Made by a program: the position numbers and the translations under genes. The notes under the pieces were generated by a model. The model had not been told where the DNA came from, did no database searches, and saw only the letters and a list, made by a program, of their open reading frames with translations. From Bradyrhizobium sp. AZCC 1721 (GTDB lineage Bacteria > Pseudomonadota > Alphaproteobacteria > Rhizobiales > Xanthobacteraceae), in contig NZ_JAZHSB010000001.1 in NCBI RefSeq assembly GCF_036924715.1, positions 6,315,001-6,379,000 on the forward strand: a DNA stretch of 64,000 nucleotides, given 5' to 3'. Each line of letters starts with the position of its first letter. The first letter of the stretch is position 1. Positions 8,098 through 16,746 of the stretch are shown here, piece by piece.

Positions 8098-9008
8098 CGA
8101 TCGCCCTCCAATGTGCGGCGCTGCAGCCGGTCGTAGAGCAGTAGCGGCGGCACCAGCAGCACCAGCAAGGCGACCGCGGCGGCGGCGGCGACTGGCCAGT
8201 CCTTGTTGGTGAAGAATTCGAGCCACAGCGTCTGGCCGATCATCATCGAACCGGAGCCGGCCAAAAGATCGGGGATCACGAATTCGCCGATGATCGGAAT
8301 GAAGCACAGCAGCGCGCCGGCGCCGACCCCAGGCAAGGACAACGGGAACGTCACCAGCCAGAACGCCTGAAGCGGCGACGAACCGAGATCGCTTGCGGCT
8401 TCCAAAAGCGAGGGGTCCATCTTCGAAAGCGTCGCGTACAGCGGGAGGATCATGAACGGCAGATAGGAATAGACGATGCCGAGATACATCGCAGTATCGG
8501 TCGAGAGCCACACCACCGGCGACGAGACCAGATGCAGCGCGAGTAGAATTTTATTGAGCAGCCCGTCATGCTGCAAAATATTGATCCAGGCATAGATGCG
8601 GATCAGGAACGAGGTCCAGAACGGCACGATCACCAGCATCATCGCGATCGGCTGCCAGCGCTGCGGTAGCCGCGCCATGCCATAGGCGATCGGATAGCCA
8701 ATCAAGAGCAGGATCAATGTCGAGGTTACCGCAACAACGACGCTGCGCAAATAGGAGCTGATGTAGAGGCTGTCCGAGATCAGCAGCCTGAAACTATCGA
8801 AGGACAACTGCGCGAAGGCCGCGCTGATCGCAGCCCATCCTTCGGAGAAATCGAACACGGGCACATAGGGCGGCTGCGCGATCGCGGTCTGCGACAGGCT
8901 GATCTTCACTACGAACCCGAACGGCACCAGGAAGAACAGGACCATCCACAGGTAGGGCGCGATGGCGGCATACCGCGCCGGCTGCGCGAAGATGCGGCGC
9001 GTGCTCAT
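8094..9008 (-). CDS. potH: Polyamine-type ABC transporter permease, PotH-like
   Basis: 304 residues with six helices and the EAA loop LEAASDLGSSPLQAFWLVTF. The start MSTRRIF at 9008 is fixed by a 4-bp ATGA overlap with the ATPase gene; the stop overlaps potI the same way. Member of the PotB/PotH permease class and expected to pair with the PotI-like permease below it in the inner membrane. No periplasmic binding protein gene accompanies it. Confidence 0.83.
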   Translation of the reverse strand: MSTRRIFAQPARYAAIAPYLWMVLFFLVPFGFVVKISLSQTAIAQPPYVPVFDFSEGWAAISAAFAQLSFDSFRLLISDSLYISSYLRSVVVAVTSTLILLLIGYPIAYGMARLPQRWQPIAMMLVIVPFWTSFLIRIYAWINILQHDGLLNKILLALHLVSSPVVWLSTDTAMYLGIVYSYLPFMILPLYATLSKMDPSLLEAASDLGSSPLQAFWLVTFPLSLPGVGAGALLCFIPIIGEFVIPDLLAGSGSMMIGQTLWLEFFTNKDWPVAAAAAVALLVLLVPPLLLYDRLQRRTLEGDR

Positions 9009-10210
9009 CGCTCCAGCACCACGCAATCGTCGGGCGTGAACCACGCCACCACGCGCTGACCGGCGCTCAAAGTGTCGATATCAAGCCGCGCAGTATTGGC
9101 GATCGACGAGCGTACCACCGCGCCGGAATCGAGCTTGATCTTGTAGACGGTCGAGCCGCCGAGATAGCTGACATCGGCAACAACGCCCTCGAGCCGGTTG
9201 ATTGCCTGCAAGGTGCCCGTATCCGATGCCGGGCCGCGGCGCGACAGCTTGACCTTCTCGGGGCGTATCGCGACCGAGACCACCGTCTTGCCGACGAGAT
9301 CGCGCGGCTCGGCGACCACGATGCTTCCGCCGTCGCGGGTCGCAATCGTCAGGCGATGGTCTTCCTGCGAGGTGACCTCGCCGTCGAACACATTGACGTC
9401 GCCGACGAACTGGGCGACCCAGCGCGAGGCGGGCGCCTCGTAGAGATCGCGCGGGGTAGCGACCTGTTCGAGCCGGCCGGCATCCATGACGCCGATCCGA
9501 TTCGCCATCGTCATCGCCTCTTCCTGGTCGTGGGTGACGACAATGAAGGTCATGCCGAGGCGGCGCTGCAGTTCCATCAATTCGAGCTGCGTGCTTTCAC
9601 GCAGCTTCTTGTCGAGCGCCGCCAACGGCTCGTCAAGCAGCAGGACCTTGGGCCGCCGGGCCAGCGAGCGCGCCAGCGCCACGCGCTGCTTCTGGCCGCC
9701 GGAAAGCTGATCCGGCCTGCGCTTCTCCATGCCCTCGAGCTTGACCAGCGCGGCCATCTCGCCCACGCGGGTATCAATGGCGGCGCGCGCCATCCCGGCG
9801 CGCTTCAGGCCGAACGCGATGTTGTCCCAGACCGAGAGATGCGGAAACAGCGCGTAGTTCTGGAACATCATGTTGACGGGCCGCTCATGCGGCAGCACCG
9901 GCGCGATATCGCGGCCACCGAGCAGGATGCGGCCCTCGTCCGGGGTTTCGAAACCGGCAAGCATCCTGAGCAGCGTGGTCTTGCCGCAGCCGCTCGGGCC
10001 CAATAGCGCAAAGAACTCGCCTGCGTTGACGTCGAGCGAGAGCCGGTCCACGGCGCGGAAACTGCCGAATTTCTTGGATACGCCTTCGATGCGGAGCAGC
10101 GGCGTGTCGCCGGCCGGCGCCATCGGCGTCGCCTGCGCTACAGCCGTGTTGATTTTCGCTGTGTCGATCTCAGGCGATTGCCCGCTCATGTCATTTGCCT
10201 GCGCCATCAT
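9005..10210 (-). CDS. potG: Polyamine-type ABC transporter ATP-binding protein, PotG-like
   Basis: 401 residues. Walker A GPSGCGKTT, Q-loop FQNYALFPH, signature LSGGQKQR, Walker B VLLLDEP and H-loop THDQEEA are all intact. Residues ~270-401 form the TOBE/OB regulatory region typical of PotA/PotG. A ~35-residue Ala/Thr-rich extension precedes the core domain. First gene of the minus-strand operon potG-potH-potI with 4-bp overlaps. It drives import by the two permeases. It could also serve the neighbouring sugar permeases, which have no ATPase, but that is inference. Confidence 0.87.
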   Translation of the reverse strand: MMAQANDMSGQSPEIDTAKINTAVAQATPMAPAGDTPLLRIEGVSKKFGSFRAVDRLSLDVNAGEFFALLGPSGCGKTTLLRMLAGFETPDEGRILLGGRDIAPVLPHERPVNMMFQNYALFPHLSVWDNIAFGLKRAGMARAAIDTRVGEMAALVKLEGMEKRRPDQLSGGQKQRVALARSLARRPKVLLLDEPLAALDKKLRESTQLELMELQRRLGMTFIVVTHDQEEAMTMANRIGVMDAGRLEQVATPRDLYEAPASRWVAQFVGDVNVFDGEVTSQEDHRLTIATRDGGSIVVAEPRDLVGKTVVSVAIRPEKVKLSRRGPASDTGTLQAINRLEGVVADVSYLGGSTVYKIKLDSGAVVRSSIANTARLDIDTLSAGQRVVAWFTPDDCVVLER

Positions 10211-10358
10211 GGCCGCACGCTAGCGGCGGATCGCCATCCGCTCAACCGGCCCGGAACAAGCAGCCACAATATTCTGGATGCAGCTCCCGTCTCTGGTAAG
10301 GTTCGGAATTCGCAGAAAGCCGGCCGCCGCGCGCGATGGGAATGATCGGGAGAGATTG

Positions 10359-10859
10359 ATGACCGTTCGAAATTTGGTGGCAACGACGGCGATCTCTTGC
10401 CTGCTCGCCAGCTCGGCCGCCGCCCAGGAAGCCATCGTCACCTACAAATCGCTGAGCCCCGAGGTGGCGCTCGATCTGGCGCGCGCGACGCTGGCGGATT
10501 GCCGCAAACGCGGCTTTCAGGTGTCGGTCGCCGTGGTCGATCGCTTCGGCGTGACGCAAGTATTGCTGCGCGACCGCTTTGCAGGTCCCCACACGGTGTC
10601 GACCGCTTCGGGCAAGGCGTGGACGGCCGTCAGCTTCCGCACCAGCACAACCGAACTCGTTGCCAACAGCCAGCCCGGGATGATGCAGTCCGGAATCCGT
10701 GATCTGCCGGGCGCAGTCATCATCGGCGGTGGGCTGACGGTCGAAGCGGCAGGTTCGCTGGTGGGCGCTGTCGGCGTCTCCGGGGCTCCCGGCGGCGACG
10801 AGGACGAAGCCTGCGCCAAAGCAGGCATCGATGCCATACGCGACAAGCTCGACTTCTAG
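10359..10859 (+). CDS. GlcG/HbpS family heme-binding-like protein, exported
   Basis: 166 residues starting at the ATG at 10359 behind GGGAGAGA. A signal peptide ends near ASSAAAQE. The mature part is a single DUF336 (GlcG/HbpS) domain: LSPEVALDLARATLADCRKR, VAVVDRFG, and the C-terminal GxVGVSGAPGGDEDEACA motif. Family members bind heme or glycolate-pathway ligands or act with sensor kinases; the exact role here is unknown. Divergent from potG. Confidence 0.8.
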   Translation: MTVRNLVATTAISCLLASSAAAQEAIVTYKSLSPEVALDLARATLADCRKRGFQVSVAVVDRFGVTQVLLRDRFAGPHTVSTASGKAWTAVSFRTSTTELVANSQPGMMQSGIRDLPGAVIIGGGLTVEAAGSLVGAVGVSGAPGGDEDEACAKAGIDAIRDKLDF

Positions 10860-10897
10860 ACCTGACGATGTCATCGCACGCCCCTAGGACAAGAACG

Positions 10898-12207
10898 ATG
10901 AACCGCGACAGATATGACCTCCCGCTGACAACCGCCTCGGATCGCGCCGCGGCGCATTATCGCGAAGGCGTCGACTGCATGCTGTCGGCCTGGCACGGTG
11001 CCGAGGACGCCTTCGACAAGGCGATTGCGGAAGATCCCGGCTTTGCGCTGGCGCATATCGGCCGCGCCCGGCTGCATCAGCTCAACATGGAGGGCAGCAA
11101 GGCGCGTGCCGTGGCGGCGCAGGCCCGTGAACTGGCCGCCGGCGCGAGCCCGCGCGAAAAAAGCCATGTCGAGATCATGGCCGCCGTGATCGAGAGTAAG
11201 CCGAAGGTCGCGGTGACCGGCGCCGAGGCGCATCTCGAAGAGTATCCGCGCGACGCGCAGGTGCTGTCGATCCTGCTCGGCGCGTTCGGTCTCTACGCGT
11301 TCTCGGGCCGTCCCGATCACGATGCGGCCAAGCTCGCGATCTGCGAACGCCACGCACGCCATTATGGCGAGGACTGGTGGTTTGTCAGCTACCTCGGCTG
11401 GTCGCACACCGAGGCGGGAAATCTCTCCACTGGCCGGACGCTGTCCGAGCGCGCGATGGGGCTGCGATCGGCCAACGCCAACGCGGCACATGGTCTCTCG
11501 CATGCGATGTTCGAGCAGGGCGACATGGAGGCCAGCCGCGGCTTCCTTTCGCAATGGATGCCGGCGCATGAGCGCCAGAGCTTTCTGCATGGGCACCTGG
11601 CCTGGCACGGCGCGTTGACATTGCTCGACGCCGGCGATCCCGACGGCGCGCTTGCGATCTACGAACAGCATATCAAGCCGGCGGCCGGCCATATCCGCCG
11701 CTGAACATCTTCACCGACGGCGCCTCGCTGCTGTGGCGGCTTGCGCTGGCCGGCCAGACCGGACTGGAGGCGCATTGGCAGGATATCGCCGCCTATGGCG
11801 AAAAGTACTTTCCGCAAGCCGGCGCGCATTTTGCCGACGTCCATTTTGCGCTGGCTGCCGCAATGACCGGCAGCGATGCGCTGGAGACGCGATTGGCGCA
11901 GCTCGAAGCACGCGCAGCCGACGGCAAGCTGTTGCCGGGGCAGGCCGCCATCGACCTCTGCCGCGGCATCCGGGCGTTTGCGGAAGGCGACAATGCGGAG
12001 GCAATCCACCTGCTTGAGCCGACCCTGGCCGAGTTGACGCGGATCGGCGGCAGCCACGCCCAGCGCGAATTGTGGGAGGACACGCTGATCGTGGCGTACC
12101 TTCGCGCCGGTCGCGGCGAAGCGGCCGCGAGCCGCATCTCGGCCCGGCTTGACCGTAGGCCTTCGGCGCGTGACGAGGCCTGGTCGCGGCAAGCGCAGCG
12201 AAACTAG
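10898..12207 (+). pseudogene. TPR protein broken by a frameshift
   Basis: Coding begins at the ATG at 10898 (AGGAC upstream; an earlier in-frame ATG is at 10868) and encodes TPR helices (AAHYREGVDCMLSAWHGAED, LAHIGRARLHQLN). It reads in one frame until a TGA at 11702-11704. From 11698 the frame one base off continues the same protein with PLNIFTDGASLLWRLALAGQ and runs to a TAG at 12207. Together the two parts make a ~436-residue protein of the TPR-38-like type. One missing base in about 11680-11700 explains the break. Convergent with the cyclase gene 24 bp away. Decay or a sequence error are both possible. Confidence 0.75.
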
Positions 12208-12231
12208 GCGAGGTCAAGCAGGTCGCGACGA

Positions 12232-13248
12232 TCAGCCACGTCGCTCGACGGCAAACACCTCGATTGCCGCCGCCCGTCCCCGCAAGCGAACTTCGCCGAG
12301 CGCTTCGACGGCGAAAACCGGCTTCAGCTTCATGTGGCGCAGCAGGTCGGAAGACACCAGCAAGTTCCGGCCAACCTCCTTGCAGTGCTCCTGCAGCCGC
12401 GCCGTCACGTTCACGGTATCACCGAAATAGGCAAGCTGGCGGCGTGAGCTGCCGCACTCGCTGATCACCACGTAACCGGCATGCAGGCCAGCGCGGAAGC
12501 TCGGCACCATGCCGAACTCCTGCCGATAAGAGTCAGCTTTGTTCGCTATGCTGTCGGCAATCGCGAAGAAGCATTCGATGCAGCGGGCCCCCGACATCCT
12601 GTCATCGAGCGGCCACGTCACGATGACCTCATCGCCGACATAGGCGTGAACCTCGCCGCCATGCGCGACGATCGCACCATCGATGTCGAAGAAGAAGCGG
12701 GTGAGCAGGCCCTGCACGCGCAGTTCGCCCATCGTCTCCGCGAGCGAGGTCGAACCTGCGAGATCGAGAAACATCAGCACGCGCGCTTCCCGCACCGGGC
12801 TTCGGTATCGCCCGAGCGCTACGTTGAACAGCACGCGGCTGCCGACCAGCCGTGTCAGTTCGAAGGTTGACAGGACGATCAGGGATGCGAAGAAGCTAAA
12901 CGCAACGACAATGGGAAACTTCTCAATCAGCCACTTCGTCTCGATCCATTCCCAGTACAGTGCCGCCTGCAAGACCAGCGCCGCGCTCGCGACCACGATG
13001 GCCATGGTCGCTGAGCGCACCGCCAGATCCATCAGCAACGGCCATTTGCTGATCCACGCACTTCGTCGCGACGTGAAGTAGAGATGAACACCCCAGGCGG
13101 CCAGCGTGATGCCCATCCCATGCAACATGCTCCGGAGATAGTACGGCAACGTTGCTTCGATCGGATCGTCAATGAAATAGCGATAGGCTATTCCCCCGAG
13201 CAAGCCGATGATCGCCAGGAAAACGGTTGGCCTGATCACGCCCCGCAT
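12232..13248 (-). CDS. Membrane-anchored class III adenylate/guanylate cyclase
   Basis: 338 residues from the ATG at 13248. Residues 1-~145 contain about five hydrophobic helices; residues ~150-330 form the cyclase catalytic domain with LMFLDLAGSTSLAETMG (first metal Asp), YVGDEVIVTW (second metal Asp) and YFGDTVNVTARL (transition-state Asn/Arg region). It makes a cyclic nucleotide, most likely cAMP, on the cytosolic side. Located 14 bp downstream of glpD on the same strand, so they are probably co-transcribed. Confidence 0.85.
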   Translation of the reverse strand: MRGVIRPTVFLAIIGLLGGIAYRYFIDDPIEATLPYYLRSMLHGMGITLAAWGVHLYFTSRRSAWISKWPLLMDLAVRSATMAIVVASAALVLQAALYWEWIETKWLIEKFPIVVAFSFFASLIVLSTFELTRLVGSRVLFNVALGRYRSPVREARVLMFLDLAGSTSLAETMGELRVQGLLTRFFFDIDGAIVAHGGEVHAYVGDEVIVTWPLDDRMSGARCIECFFAIADSIANKADSYRQEFGMVPSFRAGLHAGYVVISECGSSRRQLAYFGDTVNVTARLQEHCKEVGRNLLVSSDLLRHMKLKPVFAVEALGEVRLRGRAAAIEVFAVERRG

Positions 13249-13262
13249 GTCGCACCCATTCG

Positions 13263-14723
13263 TCAGACGGCCGCCGCCATGAACGTCGCCAGCGCGTCGC
13301 GGTCCTCCGGCAGCATGGTGAGGCCAAGCTTCGTGCGCCGCAACAAGACATCGTCCGGAAAGCGCGCCCATTCCCGCTGCATGAGATAGCGGACCTCTGC
13401 GCCCGTCAATTCCGGTCCGAAAGCAAGGCCGAGTTCGTCGCGCTCCTTGGCGTCGCCCAGGATCGCCTTGACGTTCGAGCCGTAGGCCGCGACCAGGCGC
13501 CGCGCTTGATCCTCGCCGAGAAATCGCCAGCGCTCGCGCACTTCGTCGACTTCGTTGTCGAAGCGGTCCCAGGTAAAATCACCGCCGGGCAGCGGCGCCG
13601 TCGCGGTCCAGCGCGGCGACATCGGATAGAACGGCGTCAGCTTCGAGACCGCCTGCTCTGCGCGCAGCCGCGACGTCGTGACGTCGCCGCCGAACACCGT
13701 GAGCAGCGGCGCTCTTCCGCGGCCGTGGTCGAGCGTCATCGCCCCGTCGCGTCCGCTCGCGGCGTTCCGCACCATGTTGGCCCCGGAAAGCGTACGCACC
13801 ACATCGACCGTCTCGATCCGCTCGCGGAAATAGCGGTTCGCCGCATCGCAGAGATAGGCGACGTCACCGGCCGCCATCGCAACGATGGCTGGATCGCCCT
13901 TGAAAGCATGGTTGACGGTGCCGATCAGGGTAAAATCGCGCTCATAGGGGCTGGCGAAAATCAGTCGTCCATCGCTGTTCTGGAATACATAGATATTGTC
14001 GCTGTCGAACAGACGACGGACCACGATCTGGTCCATCTGCTCGGCGGCAACCTTCGGCGGCGGCACGCGCAACACCGTCTCGGCGACGGACGACGTCCAG
14101 GCGCCGCTGGCGTTGACGATCGCCCTTGCCGTGATCACCTTGCGAAAACCGCGATCGATCGTCACCAGCCGCCATTCCCTGCCCCGTTCGGCCCGGGTGC
14201 AGCGCGCGCCGGTGCGAATCACCGCGCCGCGCGCCGCGGCATCGACGGCCGTGAGCACCACCAGCCGGGAGTCGTCCACGACACAGTCGGAATACTCGAA
14301 GGCGGTGCCGAACGGGCGCTTCAGCGCGTTGCCGATCGGATGATGCGTGACGTCGACAGTCGCCGAGGCCGGCAGACCGCTGCGCGAGGCCAGCCGGTCG
14401 TACAACAGCAGCCATGAGCGCAACTGCCAGTCCGGGCGTTCATCGGAATGGGCGGGAATCGCAAAGCGCATCGGGCGCACCAGATGCGGCGCGATCCTGA
14501 GCCAGATGTCGCGCTCGGCGAGCGCCGTCCGAACCCGCAAGAAATGCCGGCGCTCAAGGCTTGCCAGATCGCCGTGAATCAGCCGAGGCGAGGCCGACGA
14601 GGCGCCCGCGGCGAGATCGCCCTGCTCCAGCAGGATGACGCGCAGGCCGCGGCCTGCGGCGTCCCGCGCGATGCTGACGCCGTTCAACCCGCCGCCAATG
14701 ATCGCGAGATCGTAGTCCGCCAT
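13263..14723 (-). CDS. glpD: Glycerol-3-phosphate dehydrogenase (FAD-dependent)
   Basis: 486 residues. FAD-binding LAIIGGGLNGVSIARDAAGR at the N-terminus, then LIHGDLASLERRHF where the family usually has HGGLRYLE, followed by ALAERDIWLRIAPHL and the C-terminal helical domain (GAEVRYLMQREWARFPDDVL). It oxidises glycerol 3-phosphate to dihydroxyacetone phosphate and passes electrons to quinone at the inner membrane. The changed HGDLASLE segment is a divergent feature near the flavin. Shares a strand with the downstream cyclase. Confidence 0.85.
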   Translation of the reverse strand: MADYDLAIIGGGLNGVSIARDAAGRGLRVILLEQGDLAAGASSASPRLIHGDLASLERRHFLRVRTALAERDIWLRIAPHLVRPMRFAIPAHSDERPDWQLRSWLLLYDRLASRSGLPASATVDVTHHPIGNALKRPFGTAFEYSDCVVDDSRLVVLTAVDAAARGAVIRTGARCTRAERGREWRLVTIDRGFRKVITARAIVNASGAWTSSVAETVLRVPPPKVAAEQMDQIVVRRLFDSDNIYVFQNSDGRLIFASPYERDFTLIGTVNHAFKGDPAIVAMAAGDVAYLCDAANRYFRERIETVDVVRTLSGANMVRNAASGRDGAMTLDHGRGRAPLLTVFGGDVTTSRLRAEQAVSKLTPFYPMSPRWTATAPLPGGDFTWDRFDNEVDEVRERWRFLGEDQARRLVAAYGSNVKAILGDAKERDELGLAFGPELTGAEVRYLMQREWARFPDDVLLRRTKLGLTMLPEDRDALATFMAAAV

Positions 14724-14816
14724 ACGCTATGGGTGACTGGAGAGAAGCTGATTTCACTACACTAGGTCATGATGGCCAAAAGTGGATGGCGCTCCTGGAA
14801 ATGAATCAAGCGCCGC

Positions 14817-16343
14817 TCAGCCGGTTGCGCCGATCGATGCGAAAAAGCGCTCTGGTCCTTCCAGTTCCACCAGCTTCTTTTTTTCGATCAGCCAGAACCG
14901 GTTTCCGACCGTGCGCATGAAGTTGCGATCATGTGAAACCAGCAGGCAGCTTGCCTGATGCTCCAGCAATTCGTCCTCCAGCACTTCCTGCCCCTCGATG
15001 TCCAGGTGATTGGTAGGCTCGTCGAGCAGATAGAAGTTTGGCTGGGCAAGCCGCAGCAAGAGCATGCCGAGACGCGCCTTCTGTCCGCCGGAAAGCCGGC
15101 AGATCGGACGGCTCTGCATCGCAACCGACAGGCCTGCTCTGGCGAGCAATGCGCGTGCACGCTGATCGCCGACATCGAATCGGCTGACGATCGTGTGCAT
15201 CGGCGTGTCGGCATCGGCAAGATCGGCAAGATCCTGTCCGCAATAGCCGAGAGCAAGCGACTGCGTAACCTTGATACAGGCCCGCATGGCTTCCGGGTTT
15301 TCGATCGCTTGGCGCAGCATCGCCACGAACCGGGTCTTGCCCGCCCCGTTCGGTCCCAGGAGCACGATCCGGTCTCCCTTGCAGATGAACTGCTTGCCGG
15401 TCTTGAACAGCAATCTGCCGTCCGGGGCAGAGACGGCGGCATCGTCCAGCGCAATCAGAACCTTGGCATGTGTTCCGCGATTGGCCAGCTTGATCATCCC
15501 CGCGGGTCGCTCCAGATGCGCGGGTTTTGCCGCATCTTCCAGCCTCTCCGCCCGCTGCTTTAATTGTTTGGTTTTTTGCAACAGAAGGGCGCTGCCGGAA
15601 TTGATGCCGATATTGTTGAGCTTTGCGGCGCGTTGGCGAAGCTGCGCGGCCGCCTTTACGTCACGTTGGTAGCGCCGTTTGTCCGATGCATCGATCTCGC
15701 TAAGCGCGACGCGAGCCCGCGTGTAGGGCAGGGAAAATATTTGCGACTGCTCGGGTCGCAAGAATACCGTGCGGTTCGTGGTTGCGTCGAGAAAGGCCCT
15801 GTCATGGCTCGAAATGACGACCGGCATATCGCGCGGCAGCGCGTTCAGCCAATCTTCAAGCTGACGGATCCGGGCGAGGTCCAGATGGTTGGTTGGCTCG
15901 TCGAGCAACAACACGTCGGCCTCGGTCACCGCGACGCGGGCAAGCAAGGCAAGCCGCTGCCAACCGCCACTCAGTTGCTTCAGCGGCCTCTGCCACAGCG
16001 CCTCGGGCACCTCCAGCGATTCCAGAGCAATTTCGACTCTCCAGCTCTCGCTTTGCCGTCGTTCGACGGGTAGCGCCTCGAGCACCGCCGCCTCAAACGG
16101 CGTATCCATCAGCACCGACGGCACGTCCTGCTCGACATAGCCGATGGTCAGCCCCCGCGATCTGGTGATCTTGCCTTCTCCTGGCTCCATTATGCCTGCA
16201 ATGCAGCGCAGCAACGTGGATTTGCCGCGCCCATTCGCCGCGACGAGCCCGATACGGTCACCGGCATTGACGAGGAGGTTCAGCCGAGAAAACAGCGGAG
16301 CATTCAGCGTCACGCCGAGATTGCGGATAGTGATAAGGGTCAT
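14817..16343 (-). CDS. ABC-F family ATPase
   Basis: 508 residues from the ATG at 16343. Two ABC domains with no membrane part: Walker A AANGRGKST and GPNGAGKTR, signatures LSGGWQRLA and LSGGQKARL, and Walker B pairs ending DEPTNHLD in both. The inter-domain linker (about 225-310) is charged and helical, as in ribosome-binding ABC-F proteins. It should act on stalled or antibiotic-bound ribosomes. There is no long C-terminal coiled coil, so it is unlike Uup. A 170-nt leader follows a candidate leader peptide at 16513-16584, hinting at drug- or stall-dependent expression. Confidence 0.85.
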   Translation of the reverse strand: MTLITIRNLGVTLNAPLFSRLNLLVNAGDRIGLVAANGRGKSTLLRCIAGIMEPGEGKITRSRGLTIGYVEQDVPSVLMDTPFEAAVLEALPVERRQSESWRVEIALESLEVPEALWQRPLKQLSGGWQRLALLARVAVTEADVLLLDEPTNHLDLARIRQLEDWLNALPRDMPVVISSHDRAFLDATTNRTVFLRPEQSQIFSLPYTRARVALSEIDASDKRRYQRDVKAAAQLRQRAAKLNNIGINSGSALLLQKTKQLKQRAERLEDAAKPAHLERPAGMIKLANRGTHAKVLIALDDAAVSAPDGRLLFKTGKQFICKGDRIVLLGPNGAGKTRFVAMLRQAIENPEAMRACIKVTQSLALGYCGQDLADLADADTPMHTIVSRFDVGDQRARALLARAGLSVAMQSRPICRLSGGQKARLGMLLLRLAQPNFYLLDEPTNHLDIEGQEVLEDELLEHQASCLLVSHDRNFMRTVGNRFWLIEKKKLVELEGPERFFASIGATG

Positions 16344-16512
16344 GATCGTTTTCTGGTCTTGCCGGCGACCACGGCATCCGGGCATGCAGCCATCAGCGGA
16401 TGTCCGCGTCGAAGCGCGGCGCGTTACTGAAATGCGGGCGTGAACGAGCAACCGTTCGACGCCGCAATTGCAACGAGGGCAGACCAGGAAGAGATTTGCG
16501 AAAGGTCTCTGG

Positions 16513-16584
16513 TCAGCCCTGCAAACGCATTTGCAGGGCGTTGACGGGGCCACGCTGGCGATAGTGCCGGAAAAATGTCGTCAC
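16513..16584 (-). CDS. Candidate leader peptide upstream of ABC-F gene (23 aa)
   Basis: A GTG at 16584 follows a near-perfect ribosome binding site (AAAGGAGGG, complement at 16593-16601) at 8-base spacing. It encodes TTFFRHYRQRGPVNALQMRL plus QG, then TGA at 16513. The peptide is basic with an RxR-type stretch, and its last seven codons are encoded by the perfect hairpin at 16517-16538. It lies 169 bp before the ABC-F start on the same strand. Short leaders of this kind control several ABC-F and Erm genes by ribosome stalling. That this one does so is inference from position and ribosome binding site. Confidence 0.5.
   Translation of the reverse strand: MTTFFRHYRQRGPVNALQMRLQG
16517..16538 (-). 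promoter_or_regulatory. Perfect hairpin at the 3' end of the candidate leader ORF
   Basis: CCCTGCAAA (16517-16525) and TTTGCAGGG (16530-16538) pair perfectly around a 4-base loop. No T run follows in the direction of the ABC-F gene, so it is not a standard terminator. Since it overlaps the last codons of the leader, a ribosome translating them would melt it, which fits an attenuator. Confidence 0.55.
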
Positions 16585-16746
16585 CGCGCAGCCCTCCTTT
16601 CTCGATCAGATAGGCCGTCAAAGTAGCCGGGCCTGCAAAGGAAGGCAAGCAAAGGCATGGTCGAGCTCAAATCCGAGAAGCCCGAAAGGTTACGCGCTCA
16701 ATGGCATCATTGGGTCGTGAGACATCGGTGACGCGGTTTGGCGAAA
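16585..16746. other. Intergenic region between GGDEF-EAL gene and ABC-F leader
   Basis: About 160 bp between the end of the PAS-GGDEF-EAL gene and the leader ORF, and ~400 bp overall from 16344 to 16746. Apart from the leader peptide, its ribosome binding site and the hairpin I see no gene. The promoter for the ABC-F transcript should be here. Confidence 0.4.

Noticed and set aside
16424..16648. 74-residue ORF upstream of the ABC-F gene
   Set aside because: It overlaps the better supported leader ORF in another frame, has no good ribosome binding site and no recognisable protein features.
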